Positions 1 to 8,835 of a stretch of DNA of 64,000 nucleotides are shown piece after piece. The position numbers were made by a program, and so were the translations under genes. Under the pieces are notes generated by a model. It ran no database searches, had not been told where the DNA came from, and was given only the letters and a program-made list of their open reading frames with translations. The stretch spans positions 525,001-589,000 of the forward strand of contig NZ_CP030265.1 in assembly GCF_008843145.1 (NCBI RefSeq), in the 5' to 3' direction. The stretch's first letter is position 1. Every line of letters begins with the position of its first letter. This stretch comes from Skermanella pratensis (GTDB taxonomy: Bacteria; Pseudomonadota; Alphaproteobacteria; Azospirillales; Azospirillaceae).

Positions 1-2
1 AG

Positions 3-98
3 CGGCAGATTAACATGGCATCAGCAGAGGCATTAGAATATTGGAGCAGTGCTCGTGTGACAAACTGGGTTCAAATGTTAATATATCGATTTGTATAG
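3..98 (+). CDS. Possible C-terminal end of a gene that begins outside the window
   Basis: A reading frame is open from the left edge to a TAG at 96-98 (31 codons, containing the peptide ALEYWSSARVTNWV). Base composition is clearly more AT-rich than the rest of the window, as is the DNA up to about 210. I do not recognise the peptide. It may be the tail of a low-GC, possibly transferred gene, or chance. From 99 to 329 there is no gene; it holds only the tandem repeat at 210-245 and the leader of the HD gene. Confidence 0.2.
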   Translation, partial: RQINMASAEALEYWSSARVTNWVQMLIYRFV

Positions 99-209
99 AC
101 TTGGCGGTCTAGACCTATTCACCGGAAATCGGAAGAGCATCCTTTTGATCGTTGAAAGCCAGCACTTTTGCAGGCTAGAGAAAACATAGTCGCATTTTTC
201 GAAATTTTT

Positions 210-245
210 TCCGTTCCCCAGTCCGGTCCCCAATCCGTTCCCCTC
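210..245. repeat. Three 12-bp tandem repeats
   Basis: Three consecutive 12-base units are visible: TCCGTTCCCCAG, TCCGGTCCCCAA and TCCGTTCCCCTC. They lie at the boundary between AT-rich DNA on the left and GC-rich coding DNA on the right, about 85 bases before the HD-domain gene. No function is evident. Confidence 0.6.
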
Positions 246-329
246 AAGGCGGAATGGCTGCTATCCACCGTTGGCCTGGAAACCCCGAAACGCTAGCCTG
301 AGGCGGTTCACCCGCTCAAGGTCCATGCC

Positions 330-935
330 ATGCCGCCGCGCCGTCCCAGACGCCCATCCGATCCCGACCAGCTCGACCTGCTCGACATCCCCGAGGCGAC
401 AGCGGTGATGCTGACCTATTCCGGCCGGACGCTGGATCTGGAGCAGCCGGATTTCAGCCGTTTCGAGATCGAGGATATCGCCCGCCCGCTGGCTTACCAG
501 TGCCGGTTCGTCGGCAATACCCGCGCTTTCTACAGCGTCGCCCAGCACTGCGTGCTGGCGAGCGAGCTGGCGCCCCGCGGGTTCGAGTACGAGGCCCTGA
601 TGCACGACAGCGAGGAGGCGTTCACCGGCGACTGGCCGACGCCGTGGAAGGTCCGGATCGGCCGCGACGCGATCAAGGCCGCCATCGAGCCGCTGAAGGC
701 TGCCCTCGCCGCCCGGTTCGGCTTCAGCCATCCCCAGCATGACGCGGTGAAGCTCGCCGACCAGCGCAGCCTCGCGACGGAACTTCGCGACCTCTGTGCT
801 CCCCATCGGGTCAACTGGCGGGATCTGCCGGCTCCGTCGCCGAGTCCCATCGTGCCGCTTGGACCCGACGACGCCATGGCCGCCTTCATCAGGCGCTATC
901 ATGAACTGCGTTCGCCTCAGCCGCACAAGGTTTGA
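330..935 (+). CDS. HD-domain phosphohydrolase (YfbR-like)
   Basis: A 201-residue cytosolic protein with the metal-binding pattern of the HD superfamily: His73 in YSVAQHCVLAS, the HD pair at 92-93 in LMHDSEEAFTGD, and a later Asp in KLADQRSLATELR. The block HDxxEAxxGDxxxP is typical of YfbR-like 5'-nucleotidases and related phage or plasmid HD hydrolases, which dephosphorylate deoxynucleoside monophosphates. The substrate here is inferred only from the family. The first 25 residues are a Pro/Arg-rich extension. An AAGG about ten bases upstream could serve as a weak ribosome binding site. It is followed after 71 bases by a small unknown gene on the same strand. Confidence 0.75.
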   Translation: MPPRRPRRPSDPDQLDLLDIPEATAVMLTYSGRTLDLEQPDFSRFEIEDIARPLAYQCRFVGNTRAFYSVAQHCVLASELAPRGFEYEALMHDSEEAFTGDWPTPWKVRIGRDAIKAAIEPLKAALAARFGFSHPQHDAVKLADQRSLATELRDLCAPHRVNWRDLPAPSPSPIVPLGPDDAMAAFIRRYHELRSPQPHKV

Positions 936-1006
936 GGAAACAAATCCGACCCCGTTCCGTTCTTGCCGGTGATCCGAGCTTTGTTGATGGTACGAGGAAC
1001 GAACGC

Positions 1007-1339
1007 ATGCAGGTCATACGGGTTGCAGACCATGCCCGGGAGCTTGAAGACCCCGGTCTGGACCGGTTCAGCGCGGCATACGAGGAGCGGCTGGAGCGGG
1101 TCCTGAAAGACCTCTTCTCGGCCTGCCCGGACTGCGCCAGCGACGCGTGGGAAGAGGCGGCCGACGATTTCGACAGCCAGGTCGGGCGAGAAAAGGTCGT
1201 CGAATTCTGCCTGGAACGTGGCTACGATGTCCGCCGCAACCCGGGCGGAAATACCGACGGCAAGACCGGGCTTGTCGGGTGCTGGCGGGACGTGGGCATC
1301 ATGCTGCTCGCCCGGGACCGCGGGCTGATCGACGCCTGA
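1007..1339 (+). CDS. Hypothetical protein (110 aa)
   Basis: The frame is open from 932, but the ATG at 1007 is preferred because GAGGAA lies at 994-999, eight bases before it. The product is a 110-residue soluble protein without signal peptide or membrane segment. It has an acidic helical N-terminal half ([19 protein letters not shown]), two Cys in [10 protein letters not shown], and a C-terminal segment [20 protein letters not shown] do not recognise a family. It lies 47 bases before mtnA on the same strand and could be co-transcribed with it. Confidence 0.55.
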   Translation: MQVIRVADHARELEDPGLDRFSAAYEERLERVLKDLFSACPDCASDAWEEAADDFDSQVGREKVVEFCLERGYDVRRNPGGNTDGKTGLVGCWRDVGIMLLARDRGLIDA

Positions 1340-1386
1340 CCTTTGGTCGGGACGGTGGGCGGGCGGACACGGGGGAGGGGACGGAC

Positions 1387-2487
1387 ATGAAAATCGACGG
1401 CAGACCATACCGGACGATCTGGCTCGCCGACGACGGCTGGTCGGTGGAGATCATCGACCAGACGCGCCTTCCCCATGATTTCGCGATCGCCCGCCTGACG
1501 ACGGTCGAGGAGGCGGCTCACGCGATCCGCGCGATGCTGGTGCGCGGAGCGCCGCTGATCGGGGCGACCGCTGCCTACGGCATGGCCCTGGCGGCCCGCG
1601 AGGCGCCGGACGACCAGTCCTTGTCGCGGGCTTCGGACCGCCTGCTGGAGACCCGCCCGACCGCGGTCAACCTGCGCTGGGCGCTGGAGCGGATGCGCAG
1701 GTGCCTCGCCGAACTGGCGCCCTCCGACCGCGCCGCAGCCGCCTATGCCGAAGCCGCCGCGCTGTGCGACGAGGACGTGGCGTTCAACGAGGCGATCGGG
1801 ACCCATGGCGCCGGCCTGATCCGGCAGGCGTCGGAGAAGGCCGGGGGCAGGGCCGGGGACAGGGTGGTCAACGTCCTGACCCACTGCAACGCCGGATGGC
1901 TCGCCACGGTGGACTGGGGCACGGCGCTGTCCCCCATCTACAAGGCGTTCGAGGAGGGCATCCGCCTGCATGTCTGGGTCGACGAGACCCGGCCGCGCAA
2001 CCAGGGGGCCAGCCTGACCGCCTGGGAACTGAACCATCACGGCGTGCCGCACACGGTGATCGTCGACAATGTCGGCGGCCACCTGATGCAGCACGGCATG
2101 GTCGACTTGTGCATCACCGGAACCGACCGGACCACCGCGAGCGGAGATGTCTGCAACAAGATCGGGACCTATCTGAAGGCCCTGGCCGCGCACGACAACG
2201 GCGTGCCGTTCTATGTGGCGCTGCCGTCCCCGACCATCGACTGGACCATCGACGACGGCGTCAGGCAGATCCCGATCGAGCAGCGGGAGGGCTCCGAAGT
2301 CTCGGCCCTGACCGGCCGCACGGCCGATGGACGGATCGAGACGGTGACCGTCACGCCGGAGGGGAGCCCGGTCGCCAACTACGCCTTCGATGTCACCCCG
2401 GCGCGCCTCGTTACCGGGCTGATCACCGAGCGCGGCGTATGCCCGGCCTCGCGGGAGGGGCTGCGGAGCCTGTTCCCGGACCCTTGA
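1387..2487 (+). CDS. mtnA: S-methyl-5-thioribose-1-phosphate isomerase
   Basis: Converts methylthioribose-1-phosphate to methylthioribulose-1-phosphate in the methionine salvage pathway (eIF-2B alpha-like family). The 366-residue length fits the family. Recognisable blocks are [14 protein letters not shown] at 53-65, the catalytic Cys167 in [33 protein letters not shown] at 199-215, and Asp247 in [20 protein letters not shown]. The ATG at 1387 was chosen because it starts the conserved N-terminus ([12 protein letters not shown]) and follows GGGGGAGGGGAC. No other salvage genes (mtnK, mtnB, mtnC) are adjacent, so the rest of the pathway is presumably elsewhere. Confidence 0.93.
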   Translation: MKIDGRPYRTIWLADDGWSVEIIDQTRLPHDFAIARLTTVEEAAHAIRAMLVRGAPLIGATAAYGMALAAREAPDDQSLSRASDRLLETRPTAVNLRWALERMRRCLAELAPSDRAAAAYAEAAALCDEDVAFNEAIGTHGAGLIRQASEKAGGRAGDRVVNVLTHCNAGWLATVDWGTALSPIYKAFEEGIRLHVWVDETRPRNQGASLTAWELNHHGVPHTVIVDNVGGHLMQHGMVDLCITGTDRTTASGDVCNKIGTYLKALAAHDNGVPFYVALPSPTIDWTIDDGVRQIPIEQREGSEVSALTGRTADGRIETVTVTPEGSPVANYAFDVTPARLVTGLITERGVCPASREGLRSLFPDP

Positions 2488-2522
2488 GGCGTCGGAACTC
2501 CAACAGTCCTGTATGGTGTCGG

Positions 2523-3010
2523 CTAATTCCGCGTGATCGGACCCAGGTGTTCGGCCGCCGTGCGGAGCGTGGTCTTCACCGTCATGGGTGAATAGGGCTT
2601 GTCCATGAAGCCCAGCGGCTGGGCTCCCTCGGCCCGTGCGCGGGTCGCCGGGTCGTTGTTGGCGGTCATGAAGATCGACCCGATGCCGAACCGGGCCCTG
2701 ATCTCCCGCGCCGCCCAGATGCCGTCCATCTCCCCGGCCAGCCGGATATCCATCAGGATGATGTCGGGAAGGACCTCCCGGCGAGCCGGATGGCCTCCTC
2801 CGCGGTCGCCGTCACGCCGCACACCACATAGCCGAGGCGCGCCACAAGGCGCTTCAGGGCCAGCGCCGATATCGCCTCGTCTTCGACCACCAGCAACTGG
2901 AGCGCGGTGCCGGGTTTCCGGCCGCCGTCCTCCCGCCCGGCAACCGGCGGCAAGGAACCGCCGCCGAGGAGGCTCCGCCCGCTGACCCGATAGTCGATTG
3001 CCGGCTGCAT
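2523..3010 (-). pseudogene. Single-domain response regulator, frameshifted
   Basis: Two frames together give one receiver domain. The first carries LLVVEDEAISALALKRL (acidic pocket) to AEEAIRLAG; the second continues VLPDIILMDIRLAGEMDG (phospho-acceptor Asp), IGSIFMTANND and GFMDKPYS. The frames meet at about 2777-2782, where GCC-GGGAG reads like GCC-CGG-GAG with one base lost. The start at 3010 (MQPAIDYRV) is my choice because a G-rich stretch precedes it; 3064 is an alternative. It lies directly behind the bacteriophytochrome kinase, and such single-domain regulators are the usual output partners of HWE/HisKA_2 phytochromes. It could be a real pseudogene or a base-calling error. Confidence 0.7.
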
Positions 3011-3065
3011 CAGTTCGAACCCCCGCTTGAAGCGTCTGGTTGCCAAGGTACGTGCACGTATCATG

Positions 3066-5363
3066 TCATGCGGGCGGCAGGGAAATGGTAAATCTAGCGC
3101 CTCCCGCCTCGTCCGTCGGGCCATAGGCGAACTTGGCCGCCAACTGGAGCGATAGTGAACCGACTATGGTCATTCCCAGGCCGCCATTCAACGGCTCGAA
3201 ATCGCTTGGCAGCCCGACGCCGTGGTCCGCCACGGTCAACAGGTATCCGCCCCCGTCCTGCCGGGTGAAGGAAACCCGGATGGTGCCGTCGGATCCGGGC
3301 GGATAGGCGTATTTGAAGGCATTGGTGACCAGCTCGTTCACGATCAGGGCGAGGGGGATCGCCCTGTCCGTCGAAAGCTCGGCGGGGTCCGCATCGACTT
3401 CCAGCGTATATTCCTTGCCTTCCGACAGCATGAAGTCCGACAGGTCGTCGCACAGTCCATACAAGTACTGGTCGAACTCGACGCTTTGCAGCTTGTCGGT
3501 CTGGTAAAGGCGCTGGTGCAGCTGGGCGACCGTGGAGACCCGGTTATGGGCGTCGGCGAACTGGCGCCTCGTGTCCGGATCGTCGATCCCGTCGCCTTGC
3601 AGCGACAGCAGGCTGGCGATCATGTGGAGGCTGTTCTTGACGCGGTGGTTCACCTCCCGCATCAGCATGTCCTTCTGGACCAGCAGCCCGTCCTTCTCGG
3701 CCGCCAGGGCTTCGATCTCGCGGAGCTTGCCGTTGAGTTCGGCCAGCTTGCGCTGGTGGCGGACGATCACCTCGTCGATCGCGTGAGCCAGGCTATGGGC
3801 GACCTCCAGGGTCCAGGACGGCCATGGCTGGGAATAGCATCGCATCCGCTCGGTCCAGCGCTCGAACGAGCGGCGCGGCAGGATGCGGGTGCGTTCCGCG
3901 TCCAGGCTGACGGGCTTGTTCGGATCACCGCCCCAGGTGATCGTCCGCGTCACCTCCGGCCGGAACCACATCAGCGCGTTCGCCTGGTCGGGTCCGAGGA
4001 AGACGGCCAGCGCGCCGCTGGCGATGCCGGAATGCCCGGCGAACCGGGCGGAGATTCCGGCCATGTGGTCGGTCCCGATGGGATGCGCGCGGTCCGACCG
4101 ACGGCGCAGCGCCTCGGCCATCTCCAGCACGGTTTCGGGCGGTGGCGTTTCGCCGACGAGCCGGACCTCCCCGTCGCGGATCACCGCGGCGCCGCCCGCG
4201 TCGAACAGGCGGGCGAGCGTCACCGGACCGTGGGTCAGCGCCGCGACGAAATCGTCGGCCCCGGCCATCTGCTCCAGCAATCGGGCGTGGATCTCCACAT
4301 GGGTCTGGCGTTCGTCCCAGTCGGCCGTCGTTTCCACTTCGGTCAGGCGCATGGCGAAGGCATCGACCAGCAGGGTGACGGCGGTTCGGACGCCGGGCGA
4401 TACCAGCAGCGGCTCGCGATGATGCCCGATCACCAGCCCCCAGAGCCGCCCGTGCTTCATCACCGACACGGACATGGAGCCGTTGACGCCGAGGTTCCGG
4501 TGATACTCCAGATGGACCGGCGACAGCGCGCGCAGGCGGGCGAAGGTCAGGTCGAGCGGCTGCGCCCCGTCGCGGGAGCCGACCGACAGCAACGGCACCC
4601 GCTCGGCGTCACGGTCCGGAACGAAGCGGCTGTGGTTGCGCGCATACAGGTCGCGCGCCTGGCGGGGGATGTCCGACTCCGGGAAATGCAGGCCCAGCAG
4701 GGAGGGTTCCAGGTCCGCGACCTTGTCCTCGGCGATGGCTTCGCCGTTCCATTCCGGATCGAACCGGTAGATCAGCACCCGTTCCAGTCCGGTCAGTGCG
4801 CGGATCGCCTGGACCGTCAGCCGGCTCAGTTCCGTGAGCGACCGGACATCGCGCAGGCGCACCATGGTGCGCGGCAGCATGCTGGGAATGGTGCCGGGGT
4901 CGCTGGCCGGCTCGGCCTCGACGATGACGAAGCCGCCATGGGCATGGACCGCATAGTCCAGAAAAGCACCGCCCCGCGGCAATGCCGAGGTCAGTCGCAA
5001 GGGGTTCGATCCGTCCAGGTCGCCGGCATCCCCGGCACCTCGGATCCGGTCCGCCAGATCGGCGCCGGCCAGTTCGGCCAGCGGCCGGTGGCGGAGATCG
5101 CCGGGTACGACGCCGAACAGGTCGGGCGCGTTGGCGCTATAGGCGGCGAGCGACAGGTCGGCGGGGTTCAACGCCAGCAGCGCTCCATGCGGCTGGATGG
5201 CGCCCGGAATGTGGATCGGCTCGCGCTCGCACGGGGTAAGGTCGACGCCCTCGGCGGATACCAGCCGTTCGACCAGGGTATGGGCTCCGTTACGGTCGAA
5301 TTCGGGGGAAGGCCGGCTGGCGGCACCGGAAGCTTCAGGACGGTGAGAGGAGTACATGCTCAT
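3066..5363 (-). CDS. bphP: Bacteriophytochrome sensor histidine kinase
   Basis: A 765-residue red/far-red photoreceptor kinase with the order PAS_2 (about 40-150), GAF (165-320), PHY (330-520), HisKA_2 and HATPase. Cys45 in TPCEREPIHIPGAIQPHG sits where bacteriophytochromes attach biliverdin. The GAF domain has PESDIPRQARDLY (231-240) and LWGLVIGHHREP. The PHY domain shows MWFRPEVTRTITWGGDP and the tongue motif PRRSFERW. The kinase His573 lies in REVNHRVKNSLH, with NELVTNAFKYA as N-box. This is the HisKA_2/HWE-like type, not the classical HisKA type. No heme oxygenase gene (bphO) is nearby, so chromophore must come from another locus. A response regulator follows in the same direction but is frameshifted. 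Confidence 0.93.
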   Translation of the reverse strand: MSMYSSHRPEASGAASRPSPEFDRNGAHTLVERLVSAEGVDLTPCEREPIHIPGAIQPHGALLALNPADLSLAAYSANAPDLFGVVPGDLRHRPLAELAGADLADRIRGAGDAGDLDGSNPLRLTSALPRGGAFLDYAVHAHGGFVIVEAEPASDPGTIPSMLPRTMVRLRDVRSLTELSRLTVQAIRALTGLERVLIYRFDPEWNGEAIAEDKVADLEPSLLGLHFPESDIPRQARDLYARNHSRFVPDRDAERVPLLSVGSRDGAQPLDLTFARLRALSPVHLEYHRNLGVNGSMSVSVMKHGRLWGLVIGHHREPLLVSPGVRTAVTLLVDAFAMRLTEVETTADWDERQTHVEIHARLLEQMAGADDFVAALTHGPVTLARLFDAGGAAVIRDGEVRLVGETPPPETVLEMAEALRRRSDRAHPIGTDHMAGISARFAGHSGIASGALAVFLGPDQANALMWFRPEVTRTITWGGDPNKPVSLDAERTRILPRRSFERWTERMRCYSQPWPSWTLEVAHSLAHAIDEVIVRHQRKLAELNGKLREIEALAAEKDGLLVQKDMLMREVNHRVKNSLHMIASLLSLQGDGIDDPDTRRQFADAHNRVSTVAQLHQRLYQTDKLQSVEFDQYLYGLCDDLSDFMLSEGKEYTLEVDADPAELSTDRAIPLALIVNELVTNAFKYAYPPGSDGTIRVSFTRQDGGGYLLTVADHGVGLPSDFEPLNGGLGMTIVGSLSLQLAAKFAYGPTDEAGGARFTISLPPA

Positions 5364-5444
5364 CCGGACAGGGTTCTAAGCGCGATCTGATAACACGCCC
5401 CCGGCCGCGATGTTCAAGCCAAGCCGTCCGCCCTGACCAAAGTC

Positions 5445-6680
5445 CTACCCCTCGTACTTGCGCAGATCGTCGATCATCTTGCCGTCGTTGGGCAGGCTGC
5501 CGGGTGCCACGATCTCGACCGCGCCTTTCAGCTTGGTCACGGCCGCGAGGCTGGCCGCCAGCGCGCCGGCGTCGGCATCGGACGGCGCCTCCACCCGGAG
5601 CGTCATGGTGTCCGTTCCCTCCGCCCGGTCGACCACCAGGCGGCCGCGCCGGCATTCCGGGTGCCGCTTCAGGACCTCGGCGACCTGCCCGGCATGGACG
5701 AACATGCCCTTGACCTTGGTGGTCTGGTCGGCCCGGCCCAGCCAGCCGCGGATTCGCCGGTTGGTCCGCCCGCACGGGCTGGTGCCGGGCATGAAGGCGG
5801 ACAGGTCGCCGGTCGCGAAGCGCACCAGCGGATAGTCGCGGTTGAGCGCCGTCACGACGATCTCCCCGACCTCCCCCTCGGCGACCGGGTCGCCGGTGCC
5901 GGGCCGCACGATCTCGACGATCACGTGCTCGTCCAGCACCAAGCCGTCGCGGGCGGCGGTCTCGTAGGCGACCAGGCCCAGGTCGGCGGTGCCGTAGCTC
6001 TGGAAGACCTCCAGGCCGCGGTCCCGGTAGAAGCGCTTCACGTCCGGCATGAAGGCGCCGCCGGTGACGTGTCCGAGCTTCAGGAACGACAGGTCGACGC
6101 CCTGCTCGTCTGCCTTCTCCAGGATCACCTTCAGGTAGTCGGGCGTGCCGGCATAGCCCGCCGGCCTGACCCCGGCGATCGCCTGGACCTGCAGTTCCGT
6201 ATTGCCGGTGCCGGCGGGAAACACCGCGCAGCCGAGCGCGTGGGCGCCGCTCTCGAACATCGATCCGGCCGGGGTGAAATGATAGGAGAAACAGTTGTGC
6301 AGCACGTCGCCGGCGCGGAACCCCGTGGCGAACAGCGCCCGCGCGAAGCGCCAGTAATCCGTCCGCCGGGCCTCCGGATCGAAGATCGGGCCGGGCGAGG
6401 CGAAGATCCGGGCGAGATCCCCCGGCGCCACCGCGCTGAACCCGCCGAACGGCGGCTCCCGCCCCTGAAGGTCTGTCAGGTCCGACTTGCGGGTGACCGG
6501 CAGGGCGGCCAGGCTTTCCCATGTGGTCACCGCCATGGCATCGATGCCGTCGAGGATGCGGCCATAGGCAGGGGCACGCCGCTGGGCCAAGTGGATCTGT
6601 TCCGGCAATGCCGCCAGCAGCGAAGCCTCCCTATCGTCGGCCGAGCGGGTCTCCAGAATGTCATAGAAGCTGTTGGCCAT
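5445..6680 (-). CDS. Phenylacetate-CoA ligase-like adenylate-forming enzyme
   Basis: A 411-residue PaaK-family protein of the ANL superfamily, which activates a carboxylic acid with ATP and transfers it to CoA. Seen: HNCFSYHFTPAGSMFE, GTGNTELQVQAI (phosphate-binding region), QSYGTADLGLVAYET (adenine-site motif), VRFATGDLSAFMPG (ribose-binding Asp) and a C-terminal domain with GRADQTTKVKGMFVHAGQV. The start ATG at 6680 gives the typical MANSFYDILETRS N-terminus. Genes of this type often accompany liv-type transporters together with a long-chain acyl-CoA ligase, as here. The true substrate is unknown. Three unknown small genes separate it from livF. Confidence 0.8.
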   Translation of the reverse strand: MANSFYDILETRSADDREASLLAALPEQIHLAQRRAPAYGRILDGIDAMAVTTWESLAALPVTRKSDLTDLQGREPPFGGFSAVAPGDLARIFASPGPIFDPEARRTDYWRFARALFATGFRAGDVLHNCFSYHFTPAGSMFESGAHALGCAVFPAGTGNTELQVQAIAGVRPAGYAGTPDYLKVILEKADEQGVDLSFLKLGHVTGGAFMPDVKRFYRDRGLEVFQSYGTADLGLVAYETAARDGLVLDEHVIVEIVRPGTGDPVAEGEVGEIVVTALNRDYPLVRFATGDLSAFMPGTSPCGRTNRRIRGWLGRADQTTKVKGMFVHAGQVAEVLKRHPECRRGRLVVDRAEGTDTMTLRVEAPSDADAGALAASLAAVTKLKGAVEIVAPGSLPNDGKMIDDLRKYEG

Positions 6681-6835
6681 CGGATGCCCTCTTATTTAAT
6701 GAAAGCTTTACGAGCGCTGCCTATTACCGGGGTGTCGCATACTATTCATGAAGTCGCACCTGTTTTCTCTTTACCACGATCCCGGGTTGATCGTATGGTT
6801 CCACAACAGGTTGTGCTCACGTGCCGGAGGGTGCC

Positions 6836-7072
6836 ATGGGGGATTGGACGACGGTTCAGTTTTCGGAAGTCCCCGACCTTCCGACCCGCAAGGCCATCCT
6901 GCGATGGGCCGAGCAGAGCATCAGCGGCCGTTTCCTCAGCTTCAACACGACCGACGGGCTGGGACGCCGCAAGTTCGGCCTGGAGTTCCAGCACCCCGAC
7001 GACGCCGCCAGCTTCCAGCGCCGCTGGCTGGCCGGGCGGGAACTGTGCGACCCGGCGGAGTGCGCCGACTGA
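6836..7072 (+). CDS. Hypothetical protein (78 aa)
   Basis: A short soluble protein starting MGDWTTVQFSEVPDLPTRK. The ATG at 6836 is preferred over the upstream GTG at 6821 because GGAGG at 6826-6830 is correctly spaced for it. No family is recognised; the C-terminus carries CDPAEC. It is the only plus-strand gene inside the minus-strand liv/ligase region and ends six bases from the 3' end of the next gene on the opposite strand. The 155-base interval 6681-6835 must hold divergent promoters for this gene and the PaaK-like ligase. Confidence 0.5.
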   Translation: MGDWTTVQFSEVPDLPTRKAILRWAEQSISGRFLSFNTTDGLGRRKFGLEFQHPDDAASFQRRWLAGRELCDPAECAD

Positions 7073-7077
7073 ATGGT

Positions 7078-7593
7078 TCAGAGCGGCTTCTGAAGCGGCA
7101 CCTTCATGCTCTGCAAGCGCCACAGCAGGTCACACCAGAGGAGGAAATGGTCCTCCTCGAAGCTGCCGTGCCTGAGGGTGTACAGTGTCGCTTCGTAGGT
7201 GTCGGGTGAAATCCGCAGTCCGGGGATCTTCAGGACCTGGAGCGCCACGGTCAGCCCCAGCAACTCGTTCAGGAGCAGGTAATCTCGGTGCGCCGCCTTG
7301 TTCGGCGTTCCCACGAAGACAACCGGGCGCAGCTTGATGATCCATTTCAGGGAAAAGCTCGCCTGCTTCGGTTCCTCGGCGCGCTTGATCCGGTGGAATT
7401 CCTTGAAGCGGCGCAGATCCTCCCAATAGAGCCTGACGACGTCGATCAGGATCGTGTGGTTGAGGGATACCCCCGTCAATCCATGGGGAAGCCAGATCTG
7501 CTCCCGCAGAAAGTCGTAGGTCAGCTTGATGGCCGTGAACTTGTCCCGCATGACCTCGTCGGGCCGGCGGAGGACGCTTTCCGCATCGCTCAA
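7078..7593 (-). CDS. Hypothetical protein (171 aa), second gene of a pair
   Basis: A soluble, mildly basic protein rich in aromatic and leucine residues (LREQIWLPHGLTGVSLNHT, VRLYWEDLRRFKEFHRIKR, FLLWCDLLWRLQSMKV). No signal peptide or clear membrane segment. I do not recognise the family. It overlaps the upstream 73-codon gene by four bases (7590-7593), so the two are almost certainly translationally coupled and act together. The pair sits between livF and the PaaK-like ligase and interrupts an otherwise logical transport operon. Confidence 0.55.
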   Translation of the reverse strand: MSDAESVLRRPDEVMRDKFTAIKLTYDFLREQIWLPHGLTGVSLNHTILIDVVRLYWEDLRRFKEFHRIKRAEEPKQASFSLKWIIKLRPVVFVGTPNKAAHRDYLLLNELLGLTVALQVLKIPGLRISPDTYEATLYTLRHGSFEEDHFLLWCDLLWRLQSMKVPLQKPL

Positions 7594-7811
7594 CGGCCCG
7601 CTCCGCGCTTGCCCATCTGTTCGATCGCGGTGCGGATCAAATCACCATAATCAGCCGAGGACGACTCCAGGAATTCCCGATACTCATCAATGCTGAACGC
7701 AGGCGCATCGTTGGGCAAACGCCAGTCCCAGACCGCGTTGAGTTCCGGATTCTCAAGGCCGTCGTCGAAGTCGCGCAAGGCTTCTTCCAGCGTAGGGTTG
7801 TCCGGTGTCAC
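7590..7811 (-). CDS. Hypothetical acidic protein (73 aa), first gene of a pair
   Basis: A small, strongly acidic protein (TLEEALRDFDDGLENPELN, FSIDEYREFLESSSADYGD) with no recognised domain. Its stop overlaps the start of the 171-codon gene downstream. A small acidic protein followed by a larger basic one in overlapping frames is an arrangement found in toxin-antitoxin or chaperone-client pairs, but nothing in either sequence proves that. The 108 bases up to livF (7812-7919) hold no visible gene. Confidence 0.55.
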   Translation of the reverse strand: MTPDNPTLEEALRDFDDGLENPELNAVWDWRLPNDAPAFSIDEYREFLESSSADYGDLIRTAIEQMGKRGAGR

Positions 7812-7919
7812 GTCAGTCGTTCCATCAAGAGTCGCGGCCCGCGAATCGCGGGCTGCAAAATCGAAAGAGGTATAGCATGTGGGGGTGCCGTCAGCAAGGG
7901 CTTGTGCCGTGCCGTCACC

Positions 7920-8765
<846 letters not shown>

Positions 8766-8790
8766 GGCCTCAATCCAGTAGTGAAGGAAG

Positions 8791-8813
8791 CCGGGACGGA
8801 CGGACCGTCCCGG
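8791..8813 (-). promoter_or_regulatory. Hairpin between substrate-binding protein and livF genes
   Basis: A perfect 9-bp stem CCGGGACGG / CCGTCCCGG closes the 5-base loop ACGGA. It lies 22 bases after the stop of the binding-protein gene and has no T-run. Such intercistronic stem-loops commonly protect the 3' end of binding-protein mRNA and raise its level above the downstream ATPase. That role here is inference. Confidence 0.55.
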
Positions 8814-8835
8814 CGCAGGTCGGGCCGGATGCTGC

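Noticed and set aside
3222-5390. A 722-codon open frame on the plus strand opposite the bacteriophytochrome gene
   Set aside because: It is the antisense shadow of a strongly conserved gene in GC-rich DNA; composition is Gln/Gly/Arg-rich with no domain.
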